Program-made: the position numbers and the translations under genes
Part shown: in pieces, positions 14,127 through 20,284 of the stretch
Layout: each line of letters opens with the position of its first letter
How positions within the stretch are numbered: position 1 is the stretch's first letter
DNA from: JBBQKQ01 sp043719155
Lineage (GTDB): Bacteria; Patescibacteriota; Minisyncoccia; Phycocordibacterales; UBA5272
Length of the DNA stretch: 23,068 bases
Direction of reading: 5' to 3'
Assembly (NCBI GenBank): GCA_043719155.1
Contig: JAYSUJ010000039.1
Location: 1-23,068, forward strand
Notes under the pieces: generated by a model
Seen by the model: the letters and a program-made list of their open reading frames with translations, nothing else
What the model was told of the DNA's origin: nothing
Databases searched by the model: none

Positions 14127-14555
14127 CTAAAGATTGCTAACAAGTTTCTTTAGCTCATCAATCTCAATCACTGTAAGTTTAGCCCCATAACGAATAGAGC
14201 TAAGTGGGTCCTTCCAAAAACTTTTTTGCTGTACAGGGATTTTCATTTTAGATATAATTCTTAAAATTTTTCTATTGGCAGGGTGAAAATACAGTTTAGT
14301 TATATTTTGCTCTTTCATTAAATTAATTATTTCAGAAACTATTGCTTTAAGTTCTGTGATCGAAAAGTCTTTCTCTGAGTTTTTAATATTGTATAGATAA
14401 ATACCGTCAGGATACTTTTTTGAAATACCTAGAAAAACATAACCCTTTTCTTTTGGGTCTTCATTTGTATGAAAATTAACTGTAAATTCTTTGTCGTATA
14501 AGCCCATGTTTTCTTTATCAACATGTACCAAATTTAGTTTTCTTTTTTCTGTCAT
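14127..14555 (-). CDS. Hypothetical protein
   Basis: I do not recognise this 142-residue protein. It is soluble, with no signal peptide or membrane segment. It alternates beta-like strands (GYVFLGISKKYPDGIYLYNI) with a helix (ITELKAIVSEIINLMKEQNI) followed by KLYFHPANRKILRIISKM, a strand-helix order that could be an alpha/beta fold of the acetyltransferase or nuclease type, but no catalytic motif is seen. It is AT-rich and faces away from the P-loop kinase gene. Upstream on the minus strand a TATACT lies at 14570-14575 and there is no Shine-Dalgarno sequence. Its 3' end lies 4 nt from the plsC terminator. Confidence 0.7.
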   Translation of the reverse strand: MTEKRKLNLVHVDKENMGLYDKEFTVNFHTNEDPKEKGYVFLGISKKYPDGIYLYNIKNSEKDFSITELKAIVSEIINLMKEQNITKLYFHPANRKILRIISKMKIPVQQKSFWKDPLSSIRYGAKLTVIEIDELKKLVSNL

Positions 14556-14596
14556 ATTTTATATTTTTTACTAGTATAACAAACTTAAAAAAGCTG

Positions 14597-14602
14597 TATA
14601 AT
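14597..14602 (+). promoter_or_regulatory. -10 box of P-loop kinase gene, leaderless
   Basis: A perfect TATAAT ends 6 nt before the ATG at 14609, predicting a leaderless mRNA, the same spacing as for hsdM. No convincing -35 box. Confidence 0.45.
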
Positions 14603-14608
14603 TAAAAT

Positions 14609-15136
14609 ATGAAAAAAATATTAATAACAGGTGTGAGTGGGGTGGGGAAATCCACTGTTTCTGCCAAGCTACGTGAAATGGGAGAAATAGCCCATGATAC
14701 TGACAGTATAGACGGTTTATTTATTATGGTCGATAAAAAAACTCGACTACCAGCTATAAATTATAAGCATGATGATTTGAATGAAGTACAAAACATGGAT
14801 TGGATTTGTGATGTAAAAAAGTTGGAAGAAATTTTAAATAATCCAGAACACAATAGTTTCGAAGTGGTTTTTTGTTGTGGTTCAGCTTCAAATTACGATG
14901 AAATGTTTACGCTTTTTGACCAAATTATCTTGTTAAAAACTAATGAAGAAAATATGCGTCAAAGATTGTCTACAAGAATGGACAATGACTTTGGTAGAAC
15001 TGCAGAAGTTCAAGATTGGATAATGACTTGGAAAGATTGGTGGGAAAGTGATGTGATTGAAAAAAAAGCGATAGTGATAGATGCAAACCGAGAAATTGAG
15101 GATGTTGTCGCAGAGATTTTATCTAAAAGTGTATGA
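14609..15136 (+). CDS. P-loop kinase-like NTPase
   Basis: The protein starts with ILITGVSGVGKSTV, a Walker A motif (GVSGVGKST, residues 8-16). HDTDSIDGLF follows, a position where small-molecule kinases place a substrate-binding Asp. A later strand (FEVVFCCGSASNYDEMFTLFDQIILLKT) and a lid-like segment with Arg residues (ENMRQRLSTRMDNDFGR) resemble adenylate/shikimate-kinase-like P-loop kinases. At 175 residues it has the usual size. The substrate is not evident; annotated relatives are typically called AAA family ATPase or nucleoside kinase. The start is the ATG after a leaderless-type TATAAT. It is AT-rich, a single gene, and has no visible terminator before the asd promoter. Confidence 0.85.
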   Translation: MKKILITGVSGVGKSTVSAKLREMGEIAHDTDSIDGLFIMVDKKTRLPAINYKHDDLNEVQNMDWICDVKKLEEILNNPEHNSFEVVFCCGSASNYDEMFTLFDQIILLKTNEENMRQRLSTRMDNDFGRTAEVQDWIMTWKDWWESDVIEKKAIVIDANREIEDVVAEILSKSV

Positions 15137-15147
15137 GTTAAATTTCC

Positions 15148-15174
15148 TTGACTTAAATTTTATTTTTCTATAAT
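15148..15174 (+). promoter_or_regulatory. Putative asd promoter
   Basis: TTGACT at 15148-15153 and TATAAT at 15169-15174 are 15 bp apart. The predicted leader begins near 15181 and carries AAGGAG at 15198-15203, 9 nt before the ATG. GGGT (15184-15187) and ACCC (15206-15209) could pair and put the Shine-Dalgarno site in the loop. Confidence 0.5.
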
Positions 15175-15212
15175 ATGAAAAATGGGTAACAACCAAAAGG
15201 AGAAAACCCGAA

Positions 15213-16211
15213 ATGAAAAAGAAAGTAGCTATTGTTGGTGCAGGAGCAGTGGGTGTTGAGCTGGTGCGACTTCTCGTTAAGAGAAAGTTTCCAGCTGAGT
15301 CTATTGTTATCTTGGCTCGATCAGAACGTAAAATAGAAATAGACAGAGTTTTGTACGACGTCAAGCTAGCCACCCCTGACAGCTTTACCGGCATTGATTT
15401 TGCCTTTTTTGCTGGAACAGAGGGTGCCAAAGGTGCCTCTCAGACTCTGGGTGTGGAAGCGGTCAAGCGTGGTTGTATCGTGATCGACAATGGGGACGAT
15501 TTTCGGATGGATGGGCGAGTACCGCTCGTCATTCCTGAGATCAACTCTAAAGCGATCAGAGAAAACCATCGCTTCATTGCCAACCCAAACTGCAGCACTA
15601 TCATCGCACTCATACCACTGGCTCCACTTCACCGTGTGGCTGGTATCAAGCGTATTGTTGCTAGTACTTATCAGGCAGTTTCTGGCACTGGCTCACAAGC
15701 TGTCCATGAACTGACTGACCAAGCCGAAGCTTGGCTAAAAGGAGAACAAATTAAAAATGAGGTGTACCCACATCAAATTTTTATGAACGTCATCCCGGCG
15801 GTCGGCTCGTTCAATGGGGCTAGTGGAGAAAGCACCGAGGAGGTCAAAATGCGTCGCGAGACGCACAAGATTCTTGGCTGTGACACCATCAAAATCGCAA
15901 ACACTTGTGTGCGGGTGCCTGTCCTCAATGGACATAGTATCGCCATGAATGTCGAGTTTGAAAAGCCTCTAACGCCAGAGTTAGCAAGAGAGATCTTGTG
16001 TAAAACTACTGGTGTAAAGCTGGTCGATGATCCTAAAAATGCTGTCTACCCAACTTCTCTTTTGGCCTCAGGTCAAGAAGATGTGTTGGTGGGCCGCATT
16101 CGAAAAGATCAAAGTGTGCAAAACGGTTTGATTTTGTTTGCCAGCGGTGATAATGTCTGGAAAGGTGCGGCTCAAAACGCAATCCAGATCGCCGAGTTGT
16201 TTCTAAAATAA
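15213..16211 (+). CDS. asd: Aspartate-semialdehyde dehydrogenase
   Basis: Asd reduces aspartyl-4-phosphate to aspartate-4-semialdehyde with NADPH, the branch point to lysine/diaminopimelate, threonine and methionine. The NADP-binding GAGAVG loop is at residues 9-14. The catalytic Cys127 lies in ANPNCSTI, YQAVSGTG follows at 153-160, the substrate-binding Arg in VKMRRETHKI near 215, and the catalytic His241 in NGHSIAM. All key residues are present and the length of 332 is normal. A strong AAGGAG precedes the start. Like dapD it is GC-richer than the AT-rich genes. It stands alone between its promoter and a 10-bp terminator. With dapD it indicates at least part of the diaminopimelate route; aspartokinase, dapA and dapB are not in the window. 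Confidence 0.95.
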   Translation: MKKKVAIVGAGAVGVELVRLLVKRKFPAESIVILARSERKIEIDRVLYDVKLATPDSFTGIDFAFFAGTEGAKGASQTLGVEAVKRGCIVIDNGDDFRMDGRVPLVIPEINSKAIRENHRFIANPNCSTIIALIPLAPLHRVAGIKRIVASTYQAVSGTGSQAVHELTDQAEAWLKGEQIKNEVYPHQIFMNVIPAVGSFNGASGESTEEVKMRRETHKILGCDTIKIANTCVRVPVLNGHSIAMNVEFEKPLTPELAREILCKTTGVKLVDDPKNAVYPTSLLASGQEDVLVGRIRKDQSVQNGLILFASGDNVWKGAAQNAIQIAELFLK

Positions 16212-16233
16212 AGAAACAAGTTGCAGATCTGTT

Positions 16234-16261
16234 GGGCGGTAGCAAAGCTACCGCCCTTTTT
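16234..16261 (+). terminator. Terminator of asd
   Basis: A perfect 10-bp stem GGGCGGTAGC with loop AAA is followed by TTTTT, 22 nt after the asd stop. Confidence 0.92.
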
Positions 16262-16274
16262 ACTTTATTTCATC

Positions 16275-16303
16275 TTTCAATTAAATTAAAAAAGTTTTAT
16301 ACT
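16275..16303 (+). promoter_or_regulatory. Putative promoter of GNAT gene
   Basis: TTTCAA at 16275-16280 and TATACT at 16298-16303 are 17 bp apart. The leader would be about 8 nt and lacks a Shine-Dalgarno sequence. Confidence 0.45.
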
Positions 16304-16317
16304 TTTGTAATAGATAA

Positions 16318-16872
16318 ATGAAAGTAGAAAATTCACAAGAAAAAAATCAAGTTAAAATTGAACAAGAAACTGTAGAGGATTTTGATGGGGTTCAAAATGT
16401 TTGGCATAAAACATGGTTAGCTACATATCCAAGTAGTGAAGTAGGGGTGTCGATAGAAGATATAAATAAATATTTCTTGAATGCGTTTCCCCCTGAAAGG
16501 ATAGAAAGATTAAAAAGCGAAGTTAGAAAACCAAAAGAAGGAGTCTTTAACTATGTGGCAAAAATAAATGGAAAAGTCGTTGGTCATTTTGTTTTTATCC
16601 TTGATGAAAAGTGTGACCAGTTGGAAAGTATTTATATTTTACCAGAATATCAAGGTAGAGGAATTGGTAGATTGTTTTGGGAAAAAGCACTAAAGTTAGT
16701 TACAAAAAATAAGCCAGTAAAAGTAAATGTAATGTCCTATAACCAAAACGCAATTGATTTTTATAAAAAACTTGGGTTTGTTGATACTGGTATACGATAT
16801 GTTGATGAAGACTTTGTTCTACCTGTTTCCAAATCTAAATTTCCAAAAATGGATATGGAATTTATTCCATAA
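16318..16872 (+). CDS. GNAT family N-acetyltransferase
   Basis: GNAT enzymes move an acetyl group from acetyl-CoA to an amine. The acetyl-CoA binding motif A is clear: LESIYILPEYQGRGIGRLFWEKAL, with QGRGIG as the pyrophosphate loop (about residues 119-124). The preceding strand VVGHFVFI and the following VNVMSYNQNAIDFYKKLGF (motif B) complete the fold. The first 25 residues are an extension without clear function. Length 184 residues. The acceptor is unknown; it could modify a protein, polyamine or antibiotic. It is AT-rich, in contrast to asd and dapD on either side, so it is not likely to be part of a lysine operon. Confidence 0.92.
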   Translation: MKVENSQEKNQVKIEQETVEDFDGVQNVWHKTWLATYPSSEVGVSIEDINKYFLNAFPPERIERLKSEVRKPKEGVFNYVAKINGKVVGHFVFILDEKCDQLESIYILPEYQGRGIGRLFWEKALKLVTKNKPVKVNVMSYNQNAIDFYKKLGFVDTGIRYVDEDFVLPVSKSKFPKMDMEFIP

Positions 16873-16910
16873 TAATAATAATAATTTTGATTTTAATAGA
16901 GTAATAAGCA

Positions 16911-16958
16911 ATTAAAAAACCCTCAAATTTACAATTGCAATAAAAGTAAATTTGAGGG
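16911..16958 (-). terminator. Terminator of dapD (minus strand)
   Basis: A perfect 13-bp stem (CCCTCAAATTTAC at 16920-16932, complement at 16946-16958) has a 13-nt loop. On the minus strand it is followed by TTTTTTAAT, 22 nt beyond the dapD stop. Confidence 0.88.
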
Positions 16959-16980
16959 CCGCGCACCTGCCTAGCAGCTT

Positions 16981-18180
16981 TTAAGCGTGCTTGTGCAGGT
17001 CTTGGTTGAGGATGGTTTGTCCATCTTCTAACTTTCTAGCAAAATCCAAATTGCGACGTGTGCGAGTCACTTCCAGCTTGCCAGTTCTATCGTTTCTACG
17101 GAAAGTAACCCCGTGGATATTGGCCAAACTCTGGGCTTTGACAGTTTGTCCGTCCAGAGCATGGCCTTCGACGTCAACAAAAACAAGTGACGAAGCCATG
17201 ACTGCCGTTTCTGCTGAAATGATGACAGCGTCACCAACAGGTATGCCGAGTGCCGAGTTAACTTCTAGTAGACAGTTACGACCGACCGAAATCGGTACGT
17301 TGTTTCCACCAGAAAGCTTACCAAGAATAGAGGCACCACCTCCAATGTCTGAACCTTTTCCAACAAACGCTCCAGAGCTGATACGGCCTTCAACCATGGC
17401 ACCGTCAGTGCCAGCGTTAAAGTTTATATAGCTAGCTCCAGGCATGAGGACTGTACCTGCGCCCATGTAGGCACCGAGACGCACCTTGTGTTGGTCGGTG
17501 ATTCGCACTCCCATTTTCAAAGCATTGATGCGATGAGTGTAGAGGGGAAACTTGTCGACCATGTGAGGCGCAAAAGCTTGATCATCAAAGGCAGCACTCA
17601 TCAGGGCTTGTTCGACTTCTTCCTCGTCCACTGGAGTGTCACCGATCCAAGTAACGTTTGGCAACCGGTTAAAGATGCCTGTAAAGTTGAGTTGGTTAGG
17701 TTTATAAAGTCGGTTACTCAGGCCGTAAAGCTTGAGGGTGCTGTCCTCCACTCCTTGCGGAAAAAGGTCATCAAAAATGAAAGTTGCCACGATGCCTTGC
17801 GACAAAGTGTCAGATGTCCGCGAAAAGGTGTTCAAAGCTTTTTGCAAAACCACCAAGTTTGGGTGTTGCTTTCCGTCGTCCTTAAACGGCGCAAAGTAAC
17901 GCAAGATTTCTTGCAAATGTCCACGAAAAAGCTCTACATTTTGCACCCCAGTAGGGTGTATGTCGAGCACCTTCATTAGGATAGCCGCCATGCCTTGGTT
18001 TTGGCTTGGGCCGTTAACCACTGGGTAGCGGACTGAGGCAAGTTGACCGTTGCCGGTCATTACCTTTCGACCAACGGCAAACAAGAGTGGACTCTTGAAC
18101 TTGCTGGAAGACTGGAACTGGCCGGTTATGGCATTGAACTCATTGACTGTCGTGGGGTAGTCGTTACTATTGTTGCTCAT
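16981..18180 (-). CDS. dapD: Tetrahydrodipicolinate N-succinyltransferase (DapD, proteobacterial long type)
   Basis: DapD transfers a succinyl group from succinyl-CoA to tetrahydrodipicolinate in the succinylase route to meso-diaminopimelate and lysine. The C-terminal half is a left-handed beta-helix: VRLGAYMGAGTVLMPGASYINFNAGTDG, MVEGRISSGAFVGKGSDIGGGASILGKLSGG and PISVGRNCLLEVNSALGIPVGD match the family. The N-terminal about 200 residues resemble the long DapD form of Pseudomonas-like and actinobacterial enzymes rather than the short E. coli form. At 399 residues it is somewhat longer than that form. AAAGGA precedes the ATG by 8 nt. The gene is GC-richer than its AT-rich neighbours and has its own promoter and terminator, suggesting acquisition from another bacterium. 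Confidence 0.92.
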   Translation of the reverse strand: MSNNSNDYPTTVNEFNAITGQFQSSSKFKSPLLFAVGRKVMTGNGQLASVRYPVVNGPSQNQGMAAILMKVLDIHPTGVQNVELFRGHLQEILRYFAPFKDDGKQHPNLVVLQKALNTFSRTSDTLSQGIVATFIFDDLFPQGVEDSTLKLYGLSNRLYKPNQLNFTGIFNRLPNVTWIGDTPVDEEEVEQALMSAAFDDQAFAPHMVDKFPLYTHRINALKMGVRITDQHKVRLGAYMGAGTVLMPGASYINFNAGTDGAMVEGRISSGAFVGKGSDIGGGASILGKLSGGNNVPISVGRNCLLEVNSALGIPVGDAVIISAETAVMASSLVFVDVEGHALDGQTVKAQSLANIHGVTFRRNDRTGKLEVTRTRRNLDFARKLEDGQTILNQDLHKHA

Positions 18181-18242
18181 TGTCTGTCCTTTCTGACAAA
18201 AAGAGCTTGTATCTGTTGGCTTTTTAGACCATAGACTATTTG

Positions 18243-18271
18243 TTTATACCATAAAACCTTGATGATTTCAA
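18243..18271 (-). promoter_or_regulatory. Putative dapD promoter
   Basis: On the minus strand TTGAAA (18266-18271) and TATAAA (18243-18248) are 17 bp apart, and TGG before the -10 makes it an extended -10 element. It overlaps the region driving the divergent membrane-protein gene. Confidence 0.55.
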
Positions 18272-18278
18272 TTTGTTG

Positions 18279-18284
18279 TATACT
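18279..18284 (+). promoter_or_regulatory. -10 box of small membrane-protein gene
   Basis: TATACT lies 10 nt before the ATG at 18295, so the predicted leader is only about 4 nt, with no Shine-Dalgarno site. Confidence 0.4.
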
Positions 18285-18294
18285 TAAAAAAGTT

Positions 18295-18711
18295 ATGAAA
18301 AAATATGCAATTTGTTTACTAGCCTTTGTGTCTACCAGTGCCGTGATGATGACTTTTGAGTTTGCTAACCACTTACTTTATCCTTTTCCAGAAACTTTGG
18401 ACACACAAAACCTGCAAACTATACAGGAGTTCTCCAAAACTCTACCTACTTTTGCTTTAGTTATGATTTTACTAGGCTGGTTTTTCGGTACTATGTTGGG
18501 TGTGTGCATTTTACATAAATATCTAAAAATAGAAGACGCAAAGCACAAACTAAATATTATTTATGTTTTCGCAAGTCTTTTAACAGCTCTAGCGGTTATG
18601 AACAATTGTCTTTATATTGGTTTAGGAAATAGGTTTTGGTTTGAGGTTTTAACACTGCCTTTCTTTTTTATAGTGACTCATTTTACTTTAAAATATTTGA
18701 ATACTAAGTAA
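18295..18711 (+). CDS. Hypothetical four-helix membrane protein
   Basis: I do not recognise the family by name. The 138-residue protein from the ATG at 18295 (MKKYAICLL) has four hydrophobic segments, roughly residues 5-22, 50-72, 83-104 and 110-130. The loop after the first segment contains LYPFPETLDTQNLQTIQEFSKTLP and would face outward if the N-terminus is inside. Similar small proteins with a PFP...D...L segment are often seen in bacteria as uncharacterised inner-membrane proteins. A longer version from 18259 is possible but would place its start upstream of the -10 box. AT-rich, divergent from dapD. The next short ORF begins 3 nt after its stop, suggesting co-transcription. Confidence 0.75.
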   Translation: MKKYAICLLAFVSTSAVMMTFEFANHLLYPFPETLDTQNLQTIQEFSKTLPTFALVMILLGWFFGTMLGVCILHKYLKIEDAKHKLNIIYVFASLLTALAVMNNCLYIGLGNRFWFEVLTLPFFFIVTHFTLKYLNTK

Positions 18712-18714
18712 AAT

Positions 18715-18963
18715 ATGAAAAGTCTCGCTACAACTATAAAAGAAATAAAAATTTTTAAATTAAAAAAGTGGTTTAAAAAAGGGGAAAAAATACAGTGGGA
18801 TTATAAAAATATTGGTTTATAAAGAGATAAGGAATATGGAGAAAACAGTGACGAGAAAGACTGGGATAACTCTTGGGATACTCTTTGGAAGAAAAACGAC
18901 AAAGAGTTTTACGACAAATACAAACCAAATGAAGTTTCGGATTTCATCTTTCTAAACAATTGA
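18715..18963 (+). pseudogene. Small ORF of 82 codons broken by one in-frame TAA
   Basis: An ATG at 18715 opens a frame that reads 35 codons (MKSLATTIKEIK, then KKWFKKGEKIQWDYKNIGL), meets TAA at 18820-18822 and continues in the same frame for 46 more codons with charged, protein-like sequence (RDKEYGENSDEKDWDNSWDTLW, then EFYDKYKPNEVSDFIFLNN) to TGA at 18961-18963. The continuity of style on both sides of the TAA suggests one small gene with a nonsense change. It follows the membrane-protein gene after 3 nt. Function unknown. Confidence 0.45.
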
Positions 18964-18984
18964 AAAAGTAACTAGATCACTCTG

Positions 18985-19380
18985 CTACTCACGAATTCCT
19001 CTTTTTTTGAGATCCTCTTCACTTTCGAATTCCAAATAGTTTTGAGTAAGCTCTTCTCCCTTCTTTACATCTCTGGTAGTAACAAGATAAGCTTCGTCGT
19101 GCTGTTTATCTTGGGTAATAGTCCCTTCCCTAGAGTGATTTACGAATTTTGAAACATCAAAATCAACATGCCAACGCTGAGATATTTTATCAAAGAAACC
19201 CCACCAATGAAATTCTTCTTTTTCGCGTTCTGTTAGCGAATTAAATTGTTCTTGAGTGATATTCACATCAAGAAGCGGACTAGCGGTATATACAAGCTGT
19301 TCTTCTTTTAAATTTTCATCTGTAAATAAACCAATGCCATGATTGTTTGAAATGCTCAACTTGTATTTTATGTGAATCAT
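18985..19380 (-). CDS. Small SET-domain protein
   Basis: SET domains transfer methyl groups from S-adenosylmethionine to lysine. This 131-residue protein is close to a minimal SET domain: SNNHGIGLFTDENLKEEQLV at the start (the SxxHGxGLFA-like SAM-binding strand), SKFVNHSREG (FVNHS at 79-83, the NHS motif of the pseudoknot) and the late TRDVKKGEELTQNYLEF (GEELTQNY at 108-115, catalytic Tyr115). No post-SET cysteines are present. Bacterial SET proteins of this kind are annotated as SET domain-containing lysine methyltransferases, and their substrates are mostly unknown. It has a leaderless-type promoter and faces away from the ncRNA-like stretch. Confidence 0.88.
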   Translation of the reverse strand: MIHIKYKLSISNNHGIGLFTDENLKEEQLVYTASPLLDVNITQEQFNSLTEREKEEFHWWGFFDKISQRWHVDFDVSKFVNHSREGTITQDKQHDEAYLVTTRDVKKGEELTQNYLEFESEEDLKKRGIRE

Positions 19381-19386
19381 ACAGTG

Positions 19387-19392
19387 GTTATA
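19387..19392 (-). promoter_or_regulatory. -10 box of SET gene, leaderless
   Basis: On the minus strand TATAAC ends 6 nt before the ATG at 19380, the same spacing as for hsdM and the P-loop kinase gene. No -35 box is clear. Confidence 0.4.
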
Positions 19393-19454
19393 TCACTTTT
19401 AAGAATTTTATAATTCCGCACAAAGTTTGCTAAACATTACACTAAAACTCTTCA

Positions 19455-19627
19455 TGTTAGTACGAGATGGCTGGCGTACTCGAGATAGAACCGTGTAGTT
19501 CCTTACCCCGCAAGGCTTATTCCATAAGTTTTAACAGGTCAATTCGACGGGACTCGAGCAGTGTAAAATGTGACAAATGTGACACGAAAAGACATGTTTT
19601 GTTACATAACTAAGTAACATTAGGAGG
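19455..19627 (+). ncRNA. Possible structured RNA in a gene-free stretch
   Basis: No gene fits between 19381 and 19712. The part 19455-19565 is visibly richer in G and C than its surroundings and can form several stems: AGTACG/CGTACT with a 10-nt loop, GAAC/GTTC, CCTT/AAGG, CTTAT-TCC-ATAAG, and an outer CTCGAG/CTCGAG pairing extended by CTG/CAG. Further on are TGTTAC/GTAACA (19600-19619) and AGGAGG at 19622-19627 with no suitable start codon nearby. ATTCGACGGGA recalls the tmRNA 5' domain, but the rest of tmRNA is absent. The strand is assumed. This is inference from pairing by eye. Confidence 0.25.
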
Positions 19628-19667
19628 TTAAAGACTTACAAGAAAAAAAATAGCGTTTGCTTGGTTT

Positions 19668-19696
19668 GCAATAAACACACTTCTGTGGTTTATTGT
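19668..19696. repeat. Inverted repeat upstream of hypothetical gene
   Basis: CAATAAAC (19669-19676) and GTTTATTG (19688-19695) form an 8-bp stem, extended inward by CAC/GTG after a one-base bulge. It lies 17 nt before the ATG at 19713 and touches the TATATA -10-like sequence, so it could be an operator or a leader hairpin. Confidence 0.5.
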
Positions 19697-19712
19697 ATAT
19701 ATAAAAAAATAT

Positions 19713-20072
19713 ATGGAACTTGAAATATTAAACTACGAAATAATAAATTTTAAAATTAATACAAGGAAACAACTAAATAGAAAAGTATTTGATTTTTCTA
19801 GTACAGAACCATTTAAAGTACTTTTAGATGTTAAAGAAAGTTTCCTATCTGGGAGTACTGGAGAGGCAACTATTAAGCTAGACGGACCCAAAGTAATTAT
19901 AAGGATGATAAATTCGAGAGAGATAGTTTTTTCAAAAAATATTTATCCAGATCAAGAATTTCACTCAACTTTAGAAACACTTTTAGACACTTATGAATTA
20001 TTAAAATATGGTAAAAAATCTAGAAACATGGATGCTTTAGAGCTGATAAAAAACAATTTGATAGACCCATAG
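19713..20072 (+). CDS. Hypothetical protein
   Basis: I do not recognise this 119-residue protein. It is soluble and acidic/basic mixed, without signal peptide or membrane segment. The first two thirds look beta-rich (EILNYEIINFKINTR, PFKVLLDVKESFLS, GEATIKLDGPKVIIRMI) and the last third helical (STLETLLDTYELLKYG, DALELIKNNLI). It is AT-rich, with TATATA boxes within 16 nt of the ATG and no Shine-Dalgarno sequence. The inverted repeat at 19668-19696 lies directly upstream and a terminator-like hairpin lies 80 nt downstream (20152-20224). Confidence 0.7.
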   Translation: MELEILNYEIINFKINTRKQLNRKVFDFSSTEPFKVLLDVKESFLSGSTGEATIKLDGPKVIIRMINSREIVFSKNIYPDQEFHSTLETLLDTYELLKYGKKSRNMDALELIKNNLIDP

Positions 20073-20073
20073 C

Positions 20074-20102
20074 TTGCATTATTTTTACTTTCGGTATATA
20101 TT
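20074..20102 (+). promoter_or_regulatory. Possible promoter downstream of hypothetical gene
   Basis: TTGCAT at 20074-20079 and TATATT at 20097-20102 are 17 bp apart. If used, it would produce a short RNA ending at the hairpin at 20152-20224, or a leader of the disrupted methyltransferase gene. Confidence 0.3.
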
Positions 20103-20151
20103 TATAGTTACAAATCAAATATAGTTTTGGCCGATTAGTTTTCTAGTCCAG

Positions 20152-20224
20152 CCTGACTTTAAATTAAATCTGAATGTTTTACATTTCGTAGAATATTGAG
20201 TTTTGACATAAAGTCAGGTTTTTT
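20152..20224 (+). terminator. Terminator-like hairpin with 47-nt loop
   Basis: CCTGACTTTA (20152-20161) and its exact complement (20209-20218) form a 10-bp stem followed by TTTTTT. The loop of 47 nt contains a small nested hairpin AATGT-TTT-ACATT. Just upstream GATTAG-TTTT-CTAGTC makes another 6-bp stem with one G-T pair. It may end transcripts of the hypothetical gene or act as an attenuator 37 nt before the ATG at 20262. Confidence 0.55.
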
Positions 20225-20261
20225 GTTTGTTTTGTTTAATAATTAATTCTTAAAAAAATTA

Positions 20262-20284
20262 TGGAAGCAAATATAAATAAACAA
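20262..20284 (+). pseudogene. 5' remnant (8 codons) of the ParB-methyltransferase gene
   Basis: ATG at 20262 encodes MEANINKQ, ending at the left end of the insertion element. Directly beyond the right end, the frame RFNGVLEWRT continues into the methyltransferase gene at 21309 and on. Joining the two gives a natural N-terminus in frame. Within the element the frame stops after 3 more codons. Confidence 0.6.

Noticed and set aside
16870..16886. AAT trinucleotide run after the GNAT gene
   Set aside because: A short simple repeat in AT-rich DNA with no sign of function.
16991..17979. Long + strand open frames opposite dapD
   Set aside because: They mirror the GC-rich dapD coding sequence and show no domain or start signal.
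18820..18822. Alternative genetic code as explanation for the in-frame stop
   Set aside because: The interrupting codon is TAA, while the known CPR recoding concerns TGA. TGA and TAA both end other clear genes here.
19535..19565. Resemblance of ATTCGACGGGA to tmRNA
   Set aside because: Only about 11 nt match. There is no paired acceptor stem, T-arm, CCA end or tag-coding frame in the neighbourhood on either strand, so it is not annotated as ssrA.
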